A stretch of 64,000 bases of DNA, from contig NZ_JABBYG020000006.1 in the NCBI RefSeq assembly GCF_012935325.2, positions 248,001 through 312,000 of the forward strand. Reading direction: 5' to 3'. Position numbers and translations under genes: made by a program. The stretch comes from Paenibacillus sp. PL91. Lineage in GTDB: Bacteria; Bacillota; Bacilli; Paenibacillales; Paenibacillaceae. Positions 1-7,945 of the stretch are shown piece by piece; positions within the stretch are counted from its first letter, which is position 1; the number at the start of each line of letters is the position of its first letter. A model generated the notes under the pieces. The model had not been told where the DNA came from. It made no database searches and saw only the letters and a list, made by a program, of their open reading frames with translations.

Positions 1-423
1 GCAGAGGGCTGGTCCAAGGAGCCGATGACGGAGCTTCCAGAGCTTGAGCAATCAGAGGAATCGGCTGATTTGGAGGATAATGCGTCGGTAGAAGAGTTCG
101 CGGGTTACCTCGTTACGCATTTCTATGACAGTCTGAACAATGCCGATTACGTCTATGCGTACTCGCTGCTTGGCGGCAACTGGAAGGAAGGCACCAGCTA
201 CGAGAAGTTCAGGGAGGGTTACTTGGGTACGCTGAACGTCGTAATTGACAATATGCATGTTTATGACAGCAAGAACGAGAAGGCAACGGTTATTGCAGTC
301 ATTTCAGTAGACGAGCGGGTTGACGGCAAAAACGTGCTTAGCAAATACCAAGTGACCTATGAGGTTGGCTACGAAAATGATCAGCTAAAGCTTATTAGCG
401 GCAAAGGAAAGGCGATTAAGTAA
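1..423 (+). CDS. C-terminal part of an unrecognised protein (5' end outside window)
   Basis: The reading frame is open from the first base of the window, so this is the 3' part of a longer gene; an internal ATG at 25 is not needed as a start. The visible 140 residues begin with an acidic linker rich in Glu and Asp. A compact alpha+beta stretch follows (helices around HFYDSLNNADYVYAYSLL, then alternating strands), which resembles the NTF2-like or DUF4878-type domains often found at the C-terminus of Gram-positive membrane or secreted proteins. That fold assignment is inference from pattern only. No function can be given. Confidence 0.6.
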   Translation, partial: AEGWSKEPMTELPELEQSEESADLEDNASVEEFAGYLVTHFYDSLNNADYVYAYSLLGGNWKEGTSYEKFREGYLGTLNVVIDNMHVYDSKNEKATVIAVISVDERVDGKNVLSKYQVTYEVGYENDQLKLISGKGKAIK

Positions 424-495
424 GAGGCTGCGGTGGCTGTGTAAAGAGAAAGAGAGAAAGAGCTAGAAAAAAACGAAACAGTTAGAAAGACCGAA

Positions 496-543
496 AGAGC
501 TAGAAAAAACCGTCCGGGGGTGACGGTTTTCTCTAGCTCTTTG
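496..543. terminator. Rho-independent terminator, probably bidirectional
   Basis: Arms AGAGCTAGA and TCTAGCTCT enclose an inner AAACCGTC/GACGGTTT stem. It lies between two convergent genes, the truncated gene on the left and the Pro/Gly-repeat gene on the right. Confidence 0.75.
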
Positions 544-558
544 TATTGAAGCTTCGAT

Positions 559-1350
559 TTAGATTTCTTCTGAAGGGATGAAGCCTTCGTTTTGGTCAGA
601 AAATTCCGCTTCGCTATCTTCCTCGCGTGGGAAAGGTCTAAAAATGAGCTCCAGAGCAACAGAGTCATTGCGCTGAACGGGGAAGTTAAGCAGCGTTGCT
701 GGAATAATGCGTCCATTTAATAGCAGGCGGTAGCTAATATTGCCGCCAATCGGAATGCCGCTAACGGAAACGATTTGCCCGTTAAAGTTGAAACGTACGA
801 CTCCTGTTTCAGCAAGAGCTTGATAAATTGACAAGCCCGGACGGAAAGGCACGCGATAAGCTTGCGTCACGTACGGGAATATTCTTCCTCCATTAATGAC
901 GACCGTTACAGAAGCTTGCGGTACAGGAGGGAATGGGAACGGAATCGGAAATGGAATAGGGAACGGGAAAGGGAATGGCCCCGGTCCTGGCGGGAATGGC
1001 CCCGGCCCTGGCGGGAATGGCCCCGGCCCTGGTGGGAACGGCCCCGGCCCTGGCGGGAATGGCCCTGGCCCTGGCGGGAACGGCCCTGGCCCTGGCGGGA
1101 ACGGCCCTGGCCCTGGCGGGAACGGCCCTGGCCCTGGCGGGAATGGCCCCGGCCCTGGCGGGAATGGCCCCGGCCCTGGCGGGAATGGCCCTGGCCCTGG
1201 CGGGAAGCCGCCCGGTCCACCCGGTCCGCCGCCTGGCGTAGGCATCGGCATGATCATGCGTGGTCCACCGCAGCCGCAGTCACTGCCGGCTTGTGCGTAT
1301 TGCCGCGGAGCTGCAACAAATTGTTGCTCATTAGCGTAAGTATAGTCCAT
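559..1350 (-). CDS. Pro/Gly-rich repeat protein with a DUF4430-like C-terminal domain
   Basis: 263 residues. The N-terminus (MDYTYANEQQF) has no signal peptide and contains a Cys-Gly-Cys-Gly-Gly motif. Residues about 45-125 are eleven copies of the heptad FPPGPGP, then a Phe/Pro/Ile stretch. The C-terminal 110 residues (starting VTVVINGG) resemble the DUF4430/transcobalamin-C-terminal-like beta domain, ending in an acidic tail. The start is supported by AAGGAG about 12 nt upstream on the minus strand. The absence of a secretion signal together with a rigid Pro-rich stalk would fit a spore-coat or surface-layer component, but this is inference. The heptads are Pro-rich without the strict G-X-Y period of collagen. 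The gene ends at a shared terminator near 520. Confidence 0.8.
   Translation of the reverse strand: MDYTYANEQQFVAAPRQYAQAGSDCGCGGPRMIMPMPTPGGGPGGPGGFPPGPGPFPPGPGPFPPGPGPFPPGPGPFPPGPGPFPPGPGPFPPGPGPFPPGPGPFPPGPGPFPPGPGPFPPGPGPFPFPFPIPFPIPFPFPPVPQASVTVVINGGRIFPYVTQAYRVPFRPGLSIYQALAETGVVRFNFNGQIVSVSGIPIGGNISYRLLLNGRIIPATLLNFPVQRNDSVALELIFRPFPREEDSEAEFSDQNEGFIPSEEI
971..1201 (-). repeat. 21-bp in-frame tandem repeat, 11 copies
   Basis: Eleven contiguous 21-bp units (plus-strand form GGGAAYGGCCCYGGYCCTGG plus one pyrimidine) encode FPPGPGP on the minus strand. Units differ only at a few third-codon positions, indicating recent expansion with protein-level constraint. Because the unit is a multiple of three and GC-rich, long false reading frames appear on both strands. 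Confidence 0.95.
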
Positions 1351-1680
1351 GCAAGCACTCAGTCTCCTTCACGAAACAGTTTAGGCATATATCCTTCTGT
1401 ATCGTATGCGGCATACGCCTATGCGGTGTTCGCCAGTTTTTATAAAGGGAGCGATAATCCAAATAACTCCTGCTTCGTAATTGTGGCAACCGGAAACCCG
1501 CGACTTTGTCTGTATAGCAAAATATACATAGCAAAACAAGCTCTCAGATCGACTGTAGAAGCTCGTTTTATCTAGTGGATTTCATATTCGAATAGGAAAA
1601 ATTATTCCAAATACAATGTTTTTACTGAGCTCGGCAAATACCCTCAACCGAAATGATTCCCGTGGGGCAGCTCGGGAAAA

Positions 1681-1868
1681 ATAACGGGAAATTGTCCAGT
1701 TAATTTTGCGTTTAGAAAGCATTTCGATCATTTAACTGGAAAAACTCACGTTAAATAAAGCATATTCATCTCAACTGAGCCATATTTAAAAAATTAACGG
1801 GAGAAATTCCTTATATTTCCGATTTTCGTCCAAAATCATTCGAATTAACAGGAGTTTTTCCTGTTAAT
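1681..1868 (-). repeat. Four-palindrome intergenic element, copy A
   Basis: Contains four imperfect palindromes at about 1681-1704, 1731-1755, 1793-1816 and 1844-1868, with start-to-start spacing of 50, 62 and 51 bp. Arms approximate TTAACRGGA and TCCYGTTAA; the last one has perfect ATTAACAGGA/TCCTGTTAAT arms. Read on the minus strand, unit order and unit-specific bases (for example TGGACAATTTCC in the fourth unit) match copies C and D, so this copy is inverted. See copies at 17754, 32851 and 41600. Confidence 0.85.
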
Positions 1869-1888
1869 CATGCTGATGGTTGCCTGGA

Positions 1889-2425
1889 GCAATAGCTTGG
1901 CTGATACTGCCGTCTGCACCTGCGCAACGTAGGTAGTGGATGTTTCGGTTGAGGCTTGTGTCTGAATCTGCGCGACGTAGCTTGTGGATGTTTCGGTTGA
2001 GGCTTGTGTCTGCATCTACGCGACGTAGGTGGTGGATGTTTCGGTTGAGGCTTGTGTCTGCACCTGCTCGACGTAGGTGGTGGATGCTTCGTTTGAAGTT
2101 CAATCTGCACTTGTACAACGTTGGTGGTAGATGCTTCGTTTGATGCTCCGACTGCACCTGCACAACGTTTATGGTGGAAGCTTCGTTTGATGCTCCGTCT
2201 GCACCTGCACAACGTTTGTGGTGGAAGCATCGTTGATGCTCTGTCTGCACCTGGACAACGTTGGTGCTAGATGCTTCGTTTGATGCTCCGTCTGCTCCTG
2301 TACGACGTAGGTGGTGGAAGCTTCGTTTGATGTTCAATCTTCAATTGTACAACGTAGGTGGTGGATGTTTCGGTTGAGGCTTGTGTCTGCACCTGTGAAA
2401 CGTAGGTGGTTGAAGCTTCCACAGT
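1889..2425 (-). repeat. Tandem array of 46-48-bp units, decayed coding repeat
   Basis: About eleven head-to-tail units of two types. The 48-bp type (at least four copies) translates on the minus strand as QASTETSTTYVAQVQT. The 46-47-bp type carries GAGCATCAAACGAAGC in the same place, is not a multiple of three and breaks the frame. One 48-bp unit also has an in-frame TAG. Reading frames through it exist but switch frame from unit to unit, so I treat it as a minisatellite or relic of a Thr/Ser/Gln-repeat protein, not a working gene. It directly abuts palindromic element copy A. Confidence 0.75.
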
Positions 2426-2530
2426 TCCTGCGCAGCGTTTCGCTGGCACTCCTCTCCGCGCGCAGAAGCGCTGCTTTCCTCCTAAGGACCAAGTTGACTG
2501 TCCCGTGTATTCACAAAACTGAAAATAAAC

Positions 2531-2565
2531 AAAACAAAACGAGCCCCAGAATCGCTTCCAAGGCT
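2531..2565 (-). terminator. Probable terminator downstream of sodA
   Basis: On the minus strand, GCGAGCC and GGCTCG arms are followed by TTTTGTTTTG. It lies about 100 nt beyond the sodA stop codon. Confidence 0.55.
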
Positions 2566-2665
2566 CGCTTTGCATCGAGGGAGTCGTATAAGAATCCCTT
2601 AATATTTAGTTGATTCCCAAAACACTACTCTATTAATGAGGCAGCGTCAGTTAGGAAAAACGATA

Positions 2666-3277
2666 TTATTTTACAGCTGCTTCGTAACGTTTGCCAACTT
2701 CATCCCAGTTAACTACGTTCCAGAACGCCGCGATGTAATCAGGGCGTTTGTTTTGGTAGTTCAGGTAGTAAGCGTGCTCCCAAACATCAAGACCAAGAAT
2801 TGGCGTTTCGCCTTCCATGATCGGGCTGTCTTGGTTCGGCAAGCTGTATACTTTCAATTTGCCGTTTGCTACTGCTAGGAATGCCCAGCCGCTGCCGAAA
2901 CGAGTTGTAGCTGCTTTAGCGAAGTCTGCTTTGAAAGTGTCAAAGCCGCCAAGCTCGCTGTCGATTGCTGCTGCAAGAGCGCCAGTAGGTGCTCCGCCTG
3001 CGTTTGGAGCGATTGTTTCCCAGAACAAGCTGTGGTTAGCATGTCCGCCGCCGTTGTTGCGAACAGCAGTACGGATTGCTTCTGGAACGCTAGCAAGATC
3101 GGAGATCAAAACTTCGATTGATTTGCTTTGCAATTCTGGAGCGGACTCCAAAGCAGCGTTAAGGTTAGTCACGTATGCATTATGGTGACGGCCGTGGTGA
3201 ATTTCCATTGTAGTCGCATCGATATGCGGCTCAAGTGCGTTGTGCGCGTACGGCAAAGCAGGTAGTTGATGTGCCAT
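2666..3277 (-). CDS. sodA: Superoxide dismutase [Mn]
   Basis: 203 residues, the full length of the Fe/Mn superoxide dismutase family; it dismutes superoxide to peroxide and oxygen in the cytosol. The four metal ligands are visible: His27 (EIHHGRHH), His82 (HANHSLFW), Asp164 and His168 ([18 protein letters not shown]). The GGGHANH and FGSGWAFL patterns suit the Mn-type enzyme. AGGAGG lies about 9 nt before the ATG. A sigma-A-like promoter is present upstream. A second, longer homologue lies at 8608-9702, so this is likely the main housekeeping enzyme. Confidence 0.96.
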   Translation of the reverse strand: MAHQLPALPYAHNALEPHIDATTMEIHHGRHHNAYVTNLNAALESAPELQSKSIEVLISDLASVPEAIRTAVRNNGGGHANHSLFWETIAPNAGGAPTGALAAAIDSELGGFDTFKADFAKAATTRFGSGWAFLAVANGKLKVYSLPNQDSPIMEGETPILGLDVWEHAYYLNYQNKRPDYIAAFWNVVNWDEVGKRYEAAVK

Positions 3278-3316
3278 TTTTTACAGCCTCCTAATTATAT
3301 GTAGTTATCCAAATCC

Positions 3317-3345
3317 ATTATCCCTTATCCGATTGAATAAATCAA
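3317..3345 (-). promoter_or_regulatory. Likely sodA promoter
   Basis: On the minus strand, TTGATT (-35) and GATAAT (-10) are separated by 17 nt. The 10-bp direct repeat ATCAACATTA occurs twice in tandem at 3341-3360, overlapping the -35 side. Confidence 0.55.
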
Positions 3346-3641
3346 CATTAATCAACATTAATGTTTCAAAAGTCGCATGTGAGTAGGACGTTCAAACATA
3401 CCTGAAATAGGGTAACACCATCCTGCATAAATTATGCGAGATAGTCGTTTCGAAACGTGTCCGTTAACAAAAAAAGCGATTAAAACGATGTAAGCGCTTA
3501 ATATAAAGCGTTTTCAGGAGATAATCGATGATTTGTTTAATTTTTTTAAGGAATATTAAAGATAGAAGCAGGATTTCGTTAAAATTTGTCGTAATTAATC
3601 TAAATGCAGTACTATGACATGGTATAGAAGGTGTAATTTTA
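3346..3641. other. Intergenic region between divergent sodA and acetyltransferase genes
   Basis: AT-rich, with no reading frame of note. It contains TGTAAGCGCTTAAT at 3489-3502, which resembles a catabolite-responsive element but lacks the final CA. The start of the acetyltransferase has only a weak ribosome binding site (AGAAGGTG). Confidence 0.4.
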
Positions 3642-4064
3642 ATGAATGTTCGTTCCTTCCAGTTGTCCGATTACCGACCAATTACAGCACTACTCGAGGA
3701 TGTACTTACAGAAGAGTGCTACGAACAAACGATGGAGGCTTTTGCCCGCCAGTTGTCATGGGATAGTGATTTAGTTTTAGTCGCTGTCGAAAATTCCGAA
3801 ATTGTGGGCATGATTATCGGTACGATTGATAATAACAAAGGTTATTATTATCGAATTGCCGTCTCTCCTCTCCACCAACGGAAAGGAATCGGTAGAACGC
3901 TTATCCAGGCATTGCGCCAGCGCTTCGAACAGCGCCATGTCACAAAGATACTAATAACCGCGGATGAGCATAATGAACCAGTTCTGCCGCTGTATGAGTC
4001 AATGGGCTATGTGGCCAACGATTTTATCAGATCATTTCAGAAACTGAGCATTGTTGCGGGTTAA
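3642..4064 (+). CDS. GNAT-family N-acetyltransferase
   Basis: 140 residues. It matches the Gcn5-related fold: N-terminal region MNVRSFQLSDYRPITALL, a central strand, and the acetyl-CoA-binding motif A at about residues 71-90, with the diagnostic QRKGIG pyrophosphate loop (residues 79-84). A C-terminal YESMGYV motif (motif B) is also present. Acetyl-CoA is the expected donor; the acceptor is unknown. It is a stand-alone gene followed by its own terminator at 4099-4144. Confidence 0.85.
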   Translation: MNVRSFQLSDYRPITALLEDVLTEECYEQTMEAFARQLSWDSDLVLVAVENSEIVGMIIGTIDNNKGYYYRIAVSPLHQRKGIGRTLIQALRQRFEQRHVTKILITADEHNEPVLPLYESMGYVANDFIRSFQKLSIVAG

Positions 4065-4098
4065 CGCGAACTTTACTGCATGTTAGATTGTACGCAGG

Positions 4099-4144
4099 GC
4101 ATATCTGCATCGCCATTGCTTTTGGCGGTGAGATATGCTTTTCT
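4099..4144 (+). terminator. Rho-independent terminator after the acetyltransferase gene
   Basis: GCATATCT/AGATATGC outer arms and ATCGCCA/TGGCGGT inner arms, followed by TTTTCTT. Its position rules out a start of the next gene at 4080. Confidence 0.8.
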
Positions 4145-4175
4145 TATTACTATATACTTTTACGAGGAGAACGGG

Positions 4176-4733
4176 ATGGAACCATATCGGCACTGTGTCA
4201 TCAAAAGCTTCAAACATAACGGTCACATTCACCGTACATGGCAGCAGAATTGGCTCGTCCCGGATGAGCTGCGTGCTGATGAGCATAAAGAGGAGTCGAT
4301 GATCGTACTCATTAACCGCCAAACGCCGATTCAAGAGTCTGATGGCAAAGTATGGATCAGCCGCGTTCCCGCAGTCTCCTTTTTTATACCAGGGCAGTGG
4401 TTTAATATCGTCGCTTTGCTTGAAGAGGGAGGCGTCCGCTATTATTGCAACATTGCTTCGCCGCCTTACTTGCAAGGGGATGTGCTTACCTATATTGACT
4501 ATGATTTGGATGTTATCCGGACGGTAGACGGCGAAAGGTTCGTTGTCGATCAGGATGAATACGAGATGCATAAAGCAGCTTACCACTATCCGAAAATGGT
4601 TGACGACAAAGTGCAGGAAGGTCTGGATGCGCTTTTGCAGCGGATTGATCAAGGGCGTGCGCCCTTTCAAGATCAACGAGTGATCCGCTATTATGAGGAA
4701 TGGCGCAAACGCATGGATGAGGTGGAGCAATGA
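4176..4733 (+). CDS. DUF402-family nucleoside tri-/diphosphate phosphatase
   Basis: 185 residues beginning MEPYRHCVIKSF. The family (B. subtilis YgaC and staphylococcal homologues) hydrolyses nucleoside tri- and diphosphates using divalent metals. Visible family patterns include NWLVPDE, WFNIVALL, YYCNIASPP, YIDYDLDV and DQDEYEMHK, where the conserved acidic residues and Tyr form the active site. The start at 4176 is preferred over an in-frame ATG at 4080 because GAGGAG precedes it and a terminator separates the two. Its stop overlaps the signal peptidase start (ATGA), so the two are cotranscribed. Confidence 0.9.
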   Translation: MEPYRHCVIKSFKHNGHIHRTWQQNWLVPDELRADEHKEESMIVLINRQTPIQESDGKVWISRVPAVSFFIPGQWFNIVALLEEGGVRYYCNIASPPYLQGDVLTYIDYDLDVIRTVDGERFVVDQDEYEMHKAAYHYPKMVDDKVQEGLDALLQRIDQGRAPFQDQRVIRYYEEWRKRMDEVEQ

Positions 4734-5320
4734 GCCCGTTTAATCAGGACCAGGAGGCAGAGAAGACCGCTGGCGAAGCTGCTGCAAGCAATACTACATG
4801 GCTGGAAGAGCTGCTGGACTGGACCAAAACATTAGTGTTTGCTTTTGCCGTTGTAATGCTTCTGCATTTTTTTGTATTTAATCTCTCCAAGGTCGAGGGG
4901 CATTCGATGGAGCCGACGTTAACGGCGCATGAATGGCTCTTTGTTAATAAATTCATCTATTTGGTTGGCAAGCCCAAGATCGGGGATGTCGTTATTTTGA
5001 AGGAGCCGAACACAGCCGCAAAAGAAGAGAAGTATCTGGTGAAAAGGGTAGTAGGCTTACCGGGCGATCGTATCGAGGTTCAAAATCAGCGACTATATCG
5101 CAATGGCAATCTAGTGGACGAGCCGTACACGGATACATTAATTGAAGATATGAGCTATGGACCGGAAGTAATCGGCGAGGGGCTGTATTTTGTCATGGGA
5201 GATAATCGACATGCAAGAGCCAGTCTGGACAGCAGGACATTTCATGCAGTGCCGGAAGAGCTGATAAAGGGCCGAGCCGATTATATTTTATGGCCATACA
5301 AGGAAATAAGAGGGCTGTAG
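4730..5320 (+). CDS. lepB: Type I signal peptidase
   Basis: 196 residues. It cleaves signal peptides from exported proteins at the outer face of the membrane. A single transmembrane anchor lies at about residues 33-51. The catalytic Ser59 is in GHSMEPTL and the Lys105 base in YLVKRVVGLPGD. Box E reads GDNRHARASLDSR, two residues longer between GDNR and SxDSR than the usual GDNRxxSxDSR. A 20-residue acidic cytoplasmic extension precedes the anchor. It overlaps the DUF402 gene by 4 nt. Several paralogues are usual in this group, so the name is generic. Confidence 0.93.
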   Translation: MSPFNQDQEAEKTAGEAAASNTTWLEELLDWTKTLVFAFAVVMLLHFFVFNLSKVEGHSMEPTLTAHEWLFVNKFIYLVGKPKIGDVVILKEPNTAAKEEKYLVKRVVGLPGDRIEVQNQRLYRNGNLVDEPYTDTLIEDMSYGPEVIGEGLYFVMGDNRHARASLDSRTFHAVPEELIKGRADYILWPYKEIRGL

Positions 5321-5340
5321 CGCGGTGTGTTCGGAGTAAG

Positions 5341-5396
5341 TTTGCAACGCAGACCCAGTCTAGTTACATGCTAACGAACTAGGTTTGCTGCGCAAA
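5341..5396. promoter_or_regulatory. Nested stem-loop upstream of rnhA
   Basis: Three nested pairs of arms: TTTGC/GCAAA, GCAG/CTGC and CTAGTT/AACTAG. It ends just before the rnhA ribosome binding site (AAGGAGG at 5403) and has no U-tract, so it is more likely a leader structure than a strong terminator. Confidence 0.4.
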
Positions 5397-5417
5397 ATCT
5401 TTAAGGAGGGGTCGACA

Positions 5418-5852
5418 ATGAAGGACGTTATCATCTATACAGACGGCGCTTGCTCCGGCAACCCGGGTCCGGGGGGCTGGGGAGCGGTGCTGTTTTTTGG
5501 CGTTCATCAGAAGGAGATTTCGGGCGGCGAAAAGCACTCAACAAATAACCGCATGGAAATTCAGGCGGTAATCGAAGGCTTGAAGCTGCTGAAGGAGCCC
5601 TGTCAAGTAAAGGTGTATAGCGATTCGGCGTATGTCGTGAATTGCTTCCAGAAGGGCTGGATCAACGGCTGGCTGCGCAACGGTTGGAAGAACAGCAAGA
5701 AGGAGCCCGTAGAGAACCAGGAGCTGTGGAAGGCGCTTTGGGAGCTTATGCAAAGGCATAAAGTAGAATACGTGAAGGTAAAAGGCCACAGCGATAACGA
5801 ATGGAATAATCGCTGCGACGAGCTGGCTCGTGCAGCTATTAAAAGGTTATAG
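5418..5852 (+). CDS. rnhA: Ribonuclease HI
   Basis: 144 residues. It degrades the RNA strand of RNA-DNA hybrids in the cytoplasm. The DEDD metal-binding set is visible: Asp9 (YTDGACSGNPGPGGWG), Glu47 (NNRMEI), Asp69 (YSDSAYV) and Asp134 (NRCDELA), with the catalytic-loop His124 in VKGHSDNEWN. The basic-protrusion segment WINGWLRNGWKNSKKEPV is present as in E. coli RNase HI. The start at 5418 is chosen because AAGGAGGGG lies 9 nt upstream; an in-frame start at 5385 has no such site. queG follows after 3 nt. Confidence 0.95.
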   Translation: MKDVIIYTDGACSGNPGPGGWGAVLFFGVHQKEISGGEKHSTNNRMEIQAVIEGLKLLKEPCQVKVYSDSAYVVNCFQKGWINGWLRNGWKNSKKEPVENQELWKALWELMQRHKVEYVKVKGHSDNEWNNRCDELARAAIKRL

Positions 5853-5855
5853 CTT

Positions 5856-7034
5856 ATGACAAATAGATGGGCAAAGCTGAAAGAAGAAATGCTGGAGGCG
5901 GCACCAAGCCTTGGCATCGACAAAATCGGAATCGCCTCCGCCGATCCTTTCGTTTCTTTAAAACAAATTTTGATCAGGCATCGCGAACTCGGGAGAGAAT
6001 CCGGCTTTGAGGAGCCGGACATTGAGAAGCGCACGAATCCGGCGCTGCTATTCGAAAATCCGCAGTCGATCATTGCGATCGCAATCGCGTATCCCTCGAA
6101 GCTGAAGGACCCTCCCAAATCGGAGCCAGGGGCAAGGCGGGGCATTATGTCGCGCTCGGCTTGGGGTGACGATTATCATAAGGTGCTGAGGAATCGGCTT
6201 GCCAAGCTGGAGGCATGGCTGAGAGAGCGAGTGCCGGAACTTCGCGCTGAAAGCATGGTCGATACGGGCGCCTTGTCCGATCGCGCTGTGGCAGAGCGTG
6301 CTGGCATAGGCTGGAGTGCGAAAAATTGCTCAATCATTACGCCCGAGTTTGGCTCGTGGATCTATTTGGGCGAGATGATCACGAATTTGCCTATTGAGCC
6401 GGATGAGCCGATTACGGATAGCTGCGGTTCCTGCACAAAATGCATTGACGCATGCCCGACGGACGCCTTGGTTGGGCCGGGACAATTGAATGCCAGCCGG
6501 TGCATTTCCTTCGTGACGCAAACGAAGGGAATGGTCTCGGACGAGTTTATGCGCAAAATCGGAAATCGGCTGTATGGCTGCGATACCTGCCAGACCGTCT
6601 GTCCGATAAATCGGGGCAAAAACTGGACACACCAGCCGGAGCTGCAGCCCGACAACGAGCTGGCAAAGCCGCTGCTCGTCCCCTTGCTTACGATAGGAAA
6701 CAAGGAGTTTCAAGCGAGATACGGGAGCACCTCCTCGGCATGGCGCGGCAAAAAGCCGATCCAGCGCAATGCGGTGATCGCGCTTGGCAACTTCAAAGAG
6801 GCAAGCGCGGTGCCGGATTTGATTCGTGTGCTTGAGCAAGATACGCGGCCGGTGCTTCGCGGTACCGCAGCATGGGCGCTTGCGCGAATCGGCGGCGAGC
6901 AGGCCGAGGAGGCATTGCTTGCAGCTTCGAGCAAAGAGAGCGACGAGGAAGCGCTGCAGGCGATAGCAAATGCGCTTGCTCAAATCAACAAAGACGCTGA
7001 GAAGATGACGGAAGCAGGTGGCGTGATTGACTGA
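5856..7034 (+). CDS. queG: Epoxyqueuosine reductase
   Basis: 392 residues. A cobalamin-dependent iron-sulfur enzyme performing the last step of queuosine synthesis in tRNA. The N-terminal domain carries VDTGALSDRAVAERAGIGW, including the catalytic Asp and the region lining the cofactor pocket. Two 4Fe-4S cluster motifs follow: CGSCTKCIDACPTDAL and CDTCQTVCPINR. The C-terminal 110 residues are HEAT-like repeats (AVIALGNF, AAWALARIG, ALQAIANALAQI) as in Bacillus-type QueG. It starts 3 nt after rnhA and overlaps ogt by 8 nt, consistent with one operon. Confidence 0.95.
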   Translation: MTNRWAKLKEEMLEAAPSLGIDKIGIASADPFVSLKQILIRHRELGRESGFEEPDIEKRTNPALLFENPQSIIAIAIAYPSKLKDPPKSEPGARRGIMSRSAWGDDYHKVLRNRLAKLEAWLRERVPELRAESMVDTGALSDRAVAERAGIGWSAKNCSIITPEFGSWIYLGEMITNLPIEPDEPITDSCGSCTKCIDACPTDALVGPGQLNASRCISFVTQTKGMVSDEFMRKIGNRLYGCDTCQTVCPINRGKNWTHQPELQPDNELAKPLLVPLLTIGNKEFQARYGSTSSAWRGKKPIQRNAVIALGNFKEASAVPDLIRVLEQDTRPVLRGTAAWALARIGGEQAEEALLAASSKESDEEALQAIANALAQINKDAEKMTEAGGVID

Positions 7035-7557
7035 GCGGCTATACGCGGCCGAGATTGATTCGCCTATCGGAGCGATGACATTAACAGCAACGGACACAGG
7101 CATTTGCCATTTGGATTTCTCTTCGTACGCGGATGCCTTGGATAGGCTTCAGCCATGGGCGCTTCGCCATATAGGACCGCATATCTCAGACATTATGCTG
7201 GTTGATGCGCCATCCCACCCGCTGCTGAAGGAAGCAGACAGGCAGCTAAAGCTATATTTTGCCGGAGGACTGCAGCAGTTCGAGCTCCCTATTCAGATGT
7301 ACGGTACGCCGTTTCAGCAGAAGGTGTGGGCAGCTTTGCAGCAAATTCCATTTGGCGAGACACGCACCTACAAAGATATTGCGGTGATGCTTGGCCAGCC
7401 AGGCGCGATGCGGGCCGTAGGCGGCGCGAATAATCGCAATCCCGTATCGATCATTGTGCCCTGTCATCGCGTGATTGGGGCGAGTGGCCAGCTGGTCGGT
7501 TATGGCGGTGGCCTTCCGATCAAGATGGCGCTGCTTGATCTGGAGTCAAGGACATAA
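7027..7557 (+). CDS. ogt: Methylated-DNA-[protein]-cysteine S-methyltransferase
   Basis: 176 residues. A suicide repair protein transferring methyl groups from O6-methylguanine to its own Cys. The active-site motif IIVPCHRVIG and the preceding helix-turn-helix (GAMRAVGGANNRNP) are intact, with GETRTYKDIA just before. The start is TTG at 7027, which overlaps the queG stop by 8 nt and is preceded by GCAGGTGG. An N-terminal ribonuclease-like domain of about 80 residues is as in Ogt/Ada C-terminal halves. No Ada regulatory domain is present. Confidence 0.93.
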   Translation: MTERLYAAEIDSPIGAMTLTATDTGICHLDFSSYADALDRLQPWALRHIGPHISDIMLVDAPSHPLLKEADRQLKLYFAGGLQQFELPIQMYGTPFQQKVWAALQQIPFGETRTYKDIAVMLGQPGAMRAVGGANNRNPVSIIVPCHRVIGASGQLVGYGGGLPIKMALLDLESRT

Positions 7558-7686
7558 TACGTTCGAATTTGTCTGCCTCAAAATGGTTGCGATAAGTGCT
7601 AAGCTGTTCATTGCGAACATAGGGTGAACATGCTATCATGGGAACATTATACACAGCAGGAGATTTAGAAAGGATCAGGTGGATGT

Positions 7687-7908
7687 ATGTCTTGGGTTAA
7701 TATTGTGGTACCAATCGTAACTTTATTGGCAGGAGCTGTAGGGGGCTTTTTTGTAGGCGTTTTCTATCTGCGCAAGCAGCTTGAGAAGATGCAAAACGAT
7801 CCTGAGATGATTCAAAAGATGGCTAAGCAAATGGGATACAACTTGAATAAACAGCAAATGCAAAAAGCTCAGCACATGATGAAAAATCAAAAAATGCCTC
7901 GCAGATAA
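7687..7908 (+). CDS. UPF0154 (YneF-type) small membrane protein
   Basis: 73 residues. One N-terminal transmembrane segment ([21 protein letters not shown]) is followed by a basic, Met/Gln-rich cytoplasmic tail with the conserved motif [13 protein letters not shown] that defines this family. The function is unknown in the family. The spacing to ogt (130 nt) suggests its own promoter. folE follows after 37 nt. Confidence 0.9.
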   Translation: MSWVNIVVPIVTLLAGAVGGFFVGVFYLRKQLEKMQNDPEMIQKMAKQMGYNLNKQQMQKAQHMMKNQKMPRR

Positions 7909-7945
7909 AGAAAAGCGTAATGGTAGCCGGAAGGAGTGTTCAGAA

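Noticed and set aside
862-1575. Long plus-strand and alternate minus-strand reading frames over the 21-bp repeat
   Set aside because: They are by-products of a GC-rich repeat whose unit is a multiple of three. They lack ribosome binding sites, and codon variation fits only the FPPGPGP frame.
1864-2575. Minus- and plus-strand reading frames over the 46-48-bp array as genes
   Set aside because: Frame changes from unit to unit, one unit carries a stop in the best frame, and no ribosome binding site is seen.
3489-3502. Catabolite-responsive element
   Set aside because: TGTAAGCGCTTAAT matches the first half but lacks the symmetrical end, and the flanking genes are not typical CcpA targets; kept only as a note.
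4080-4175. Upstream start for the DUF402 phosphatase
   Set aside because: The extension covers a Rho-independent terminator, and a better ribosome binding site precedes the ATG at 4176.
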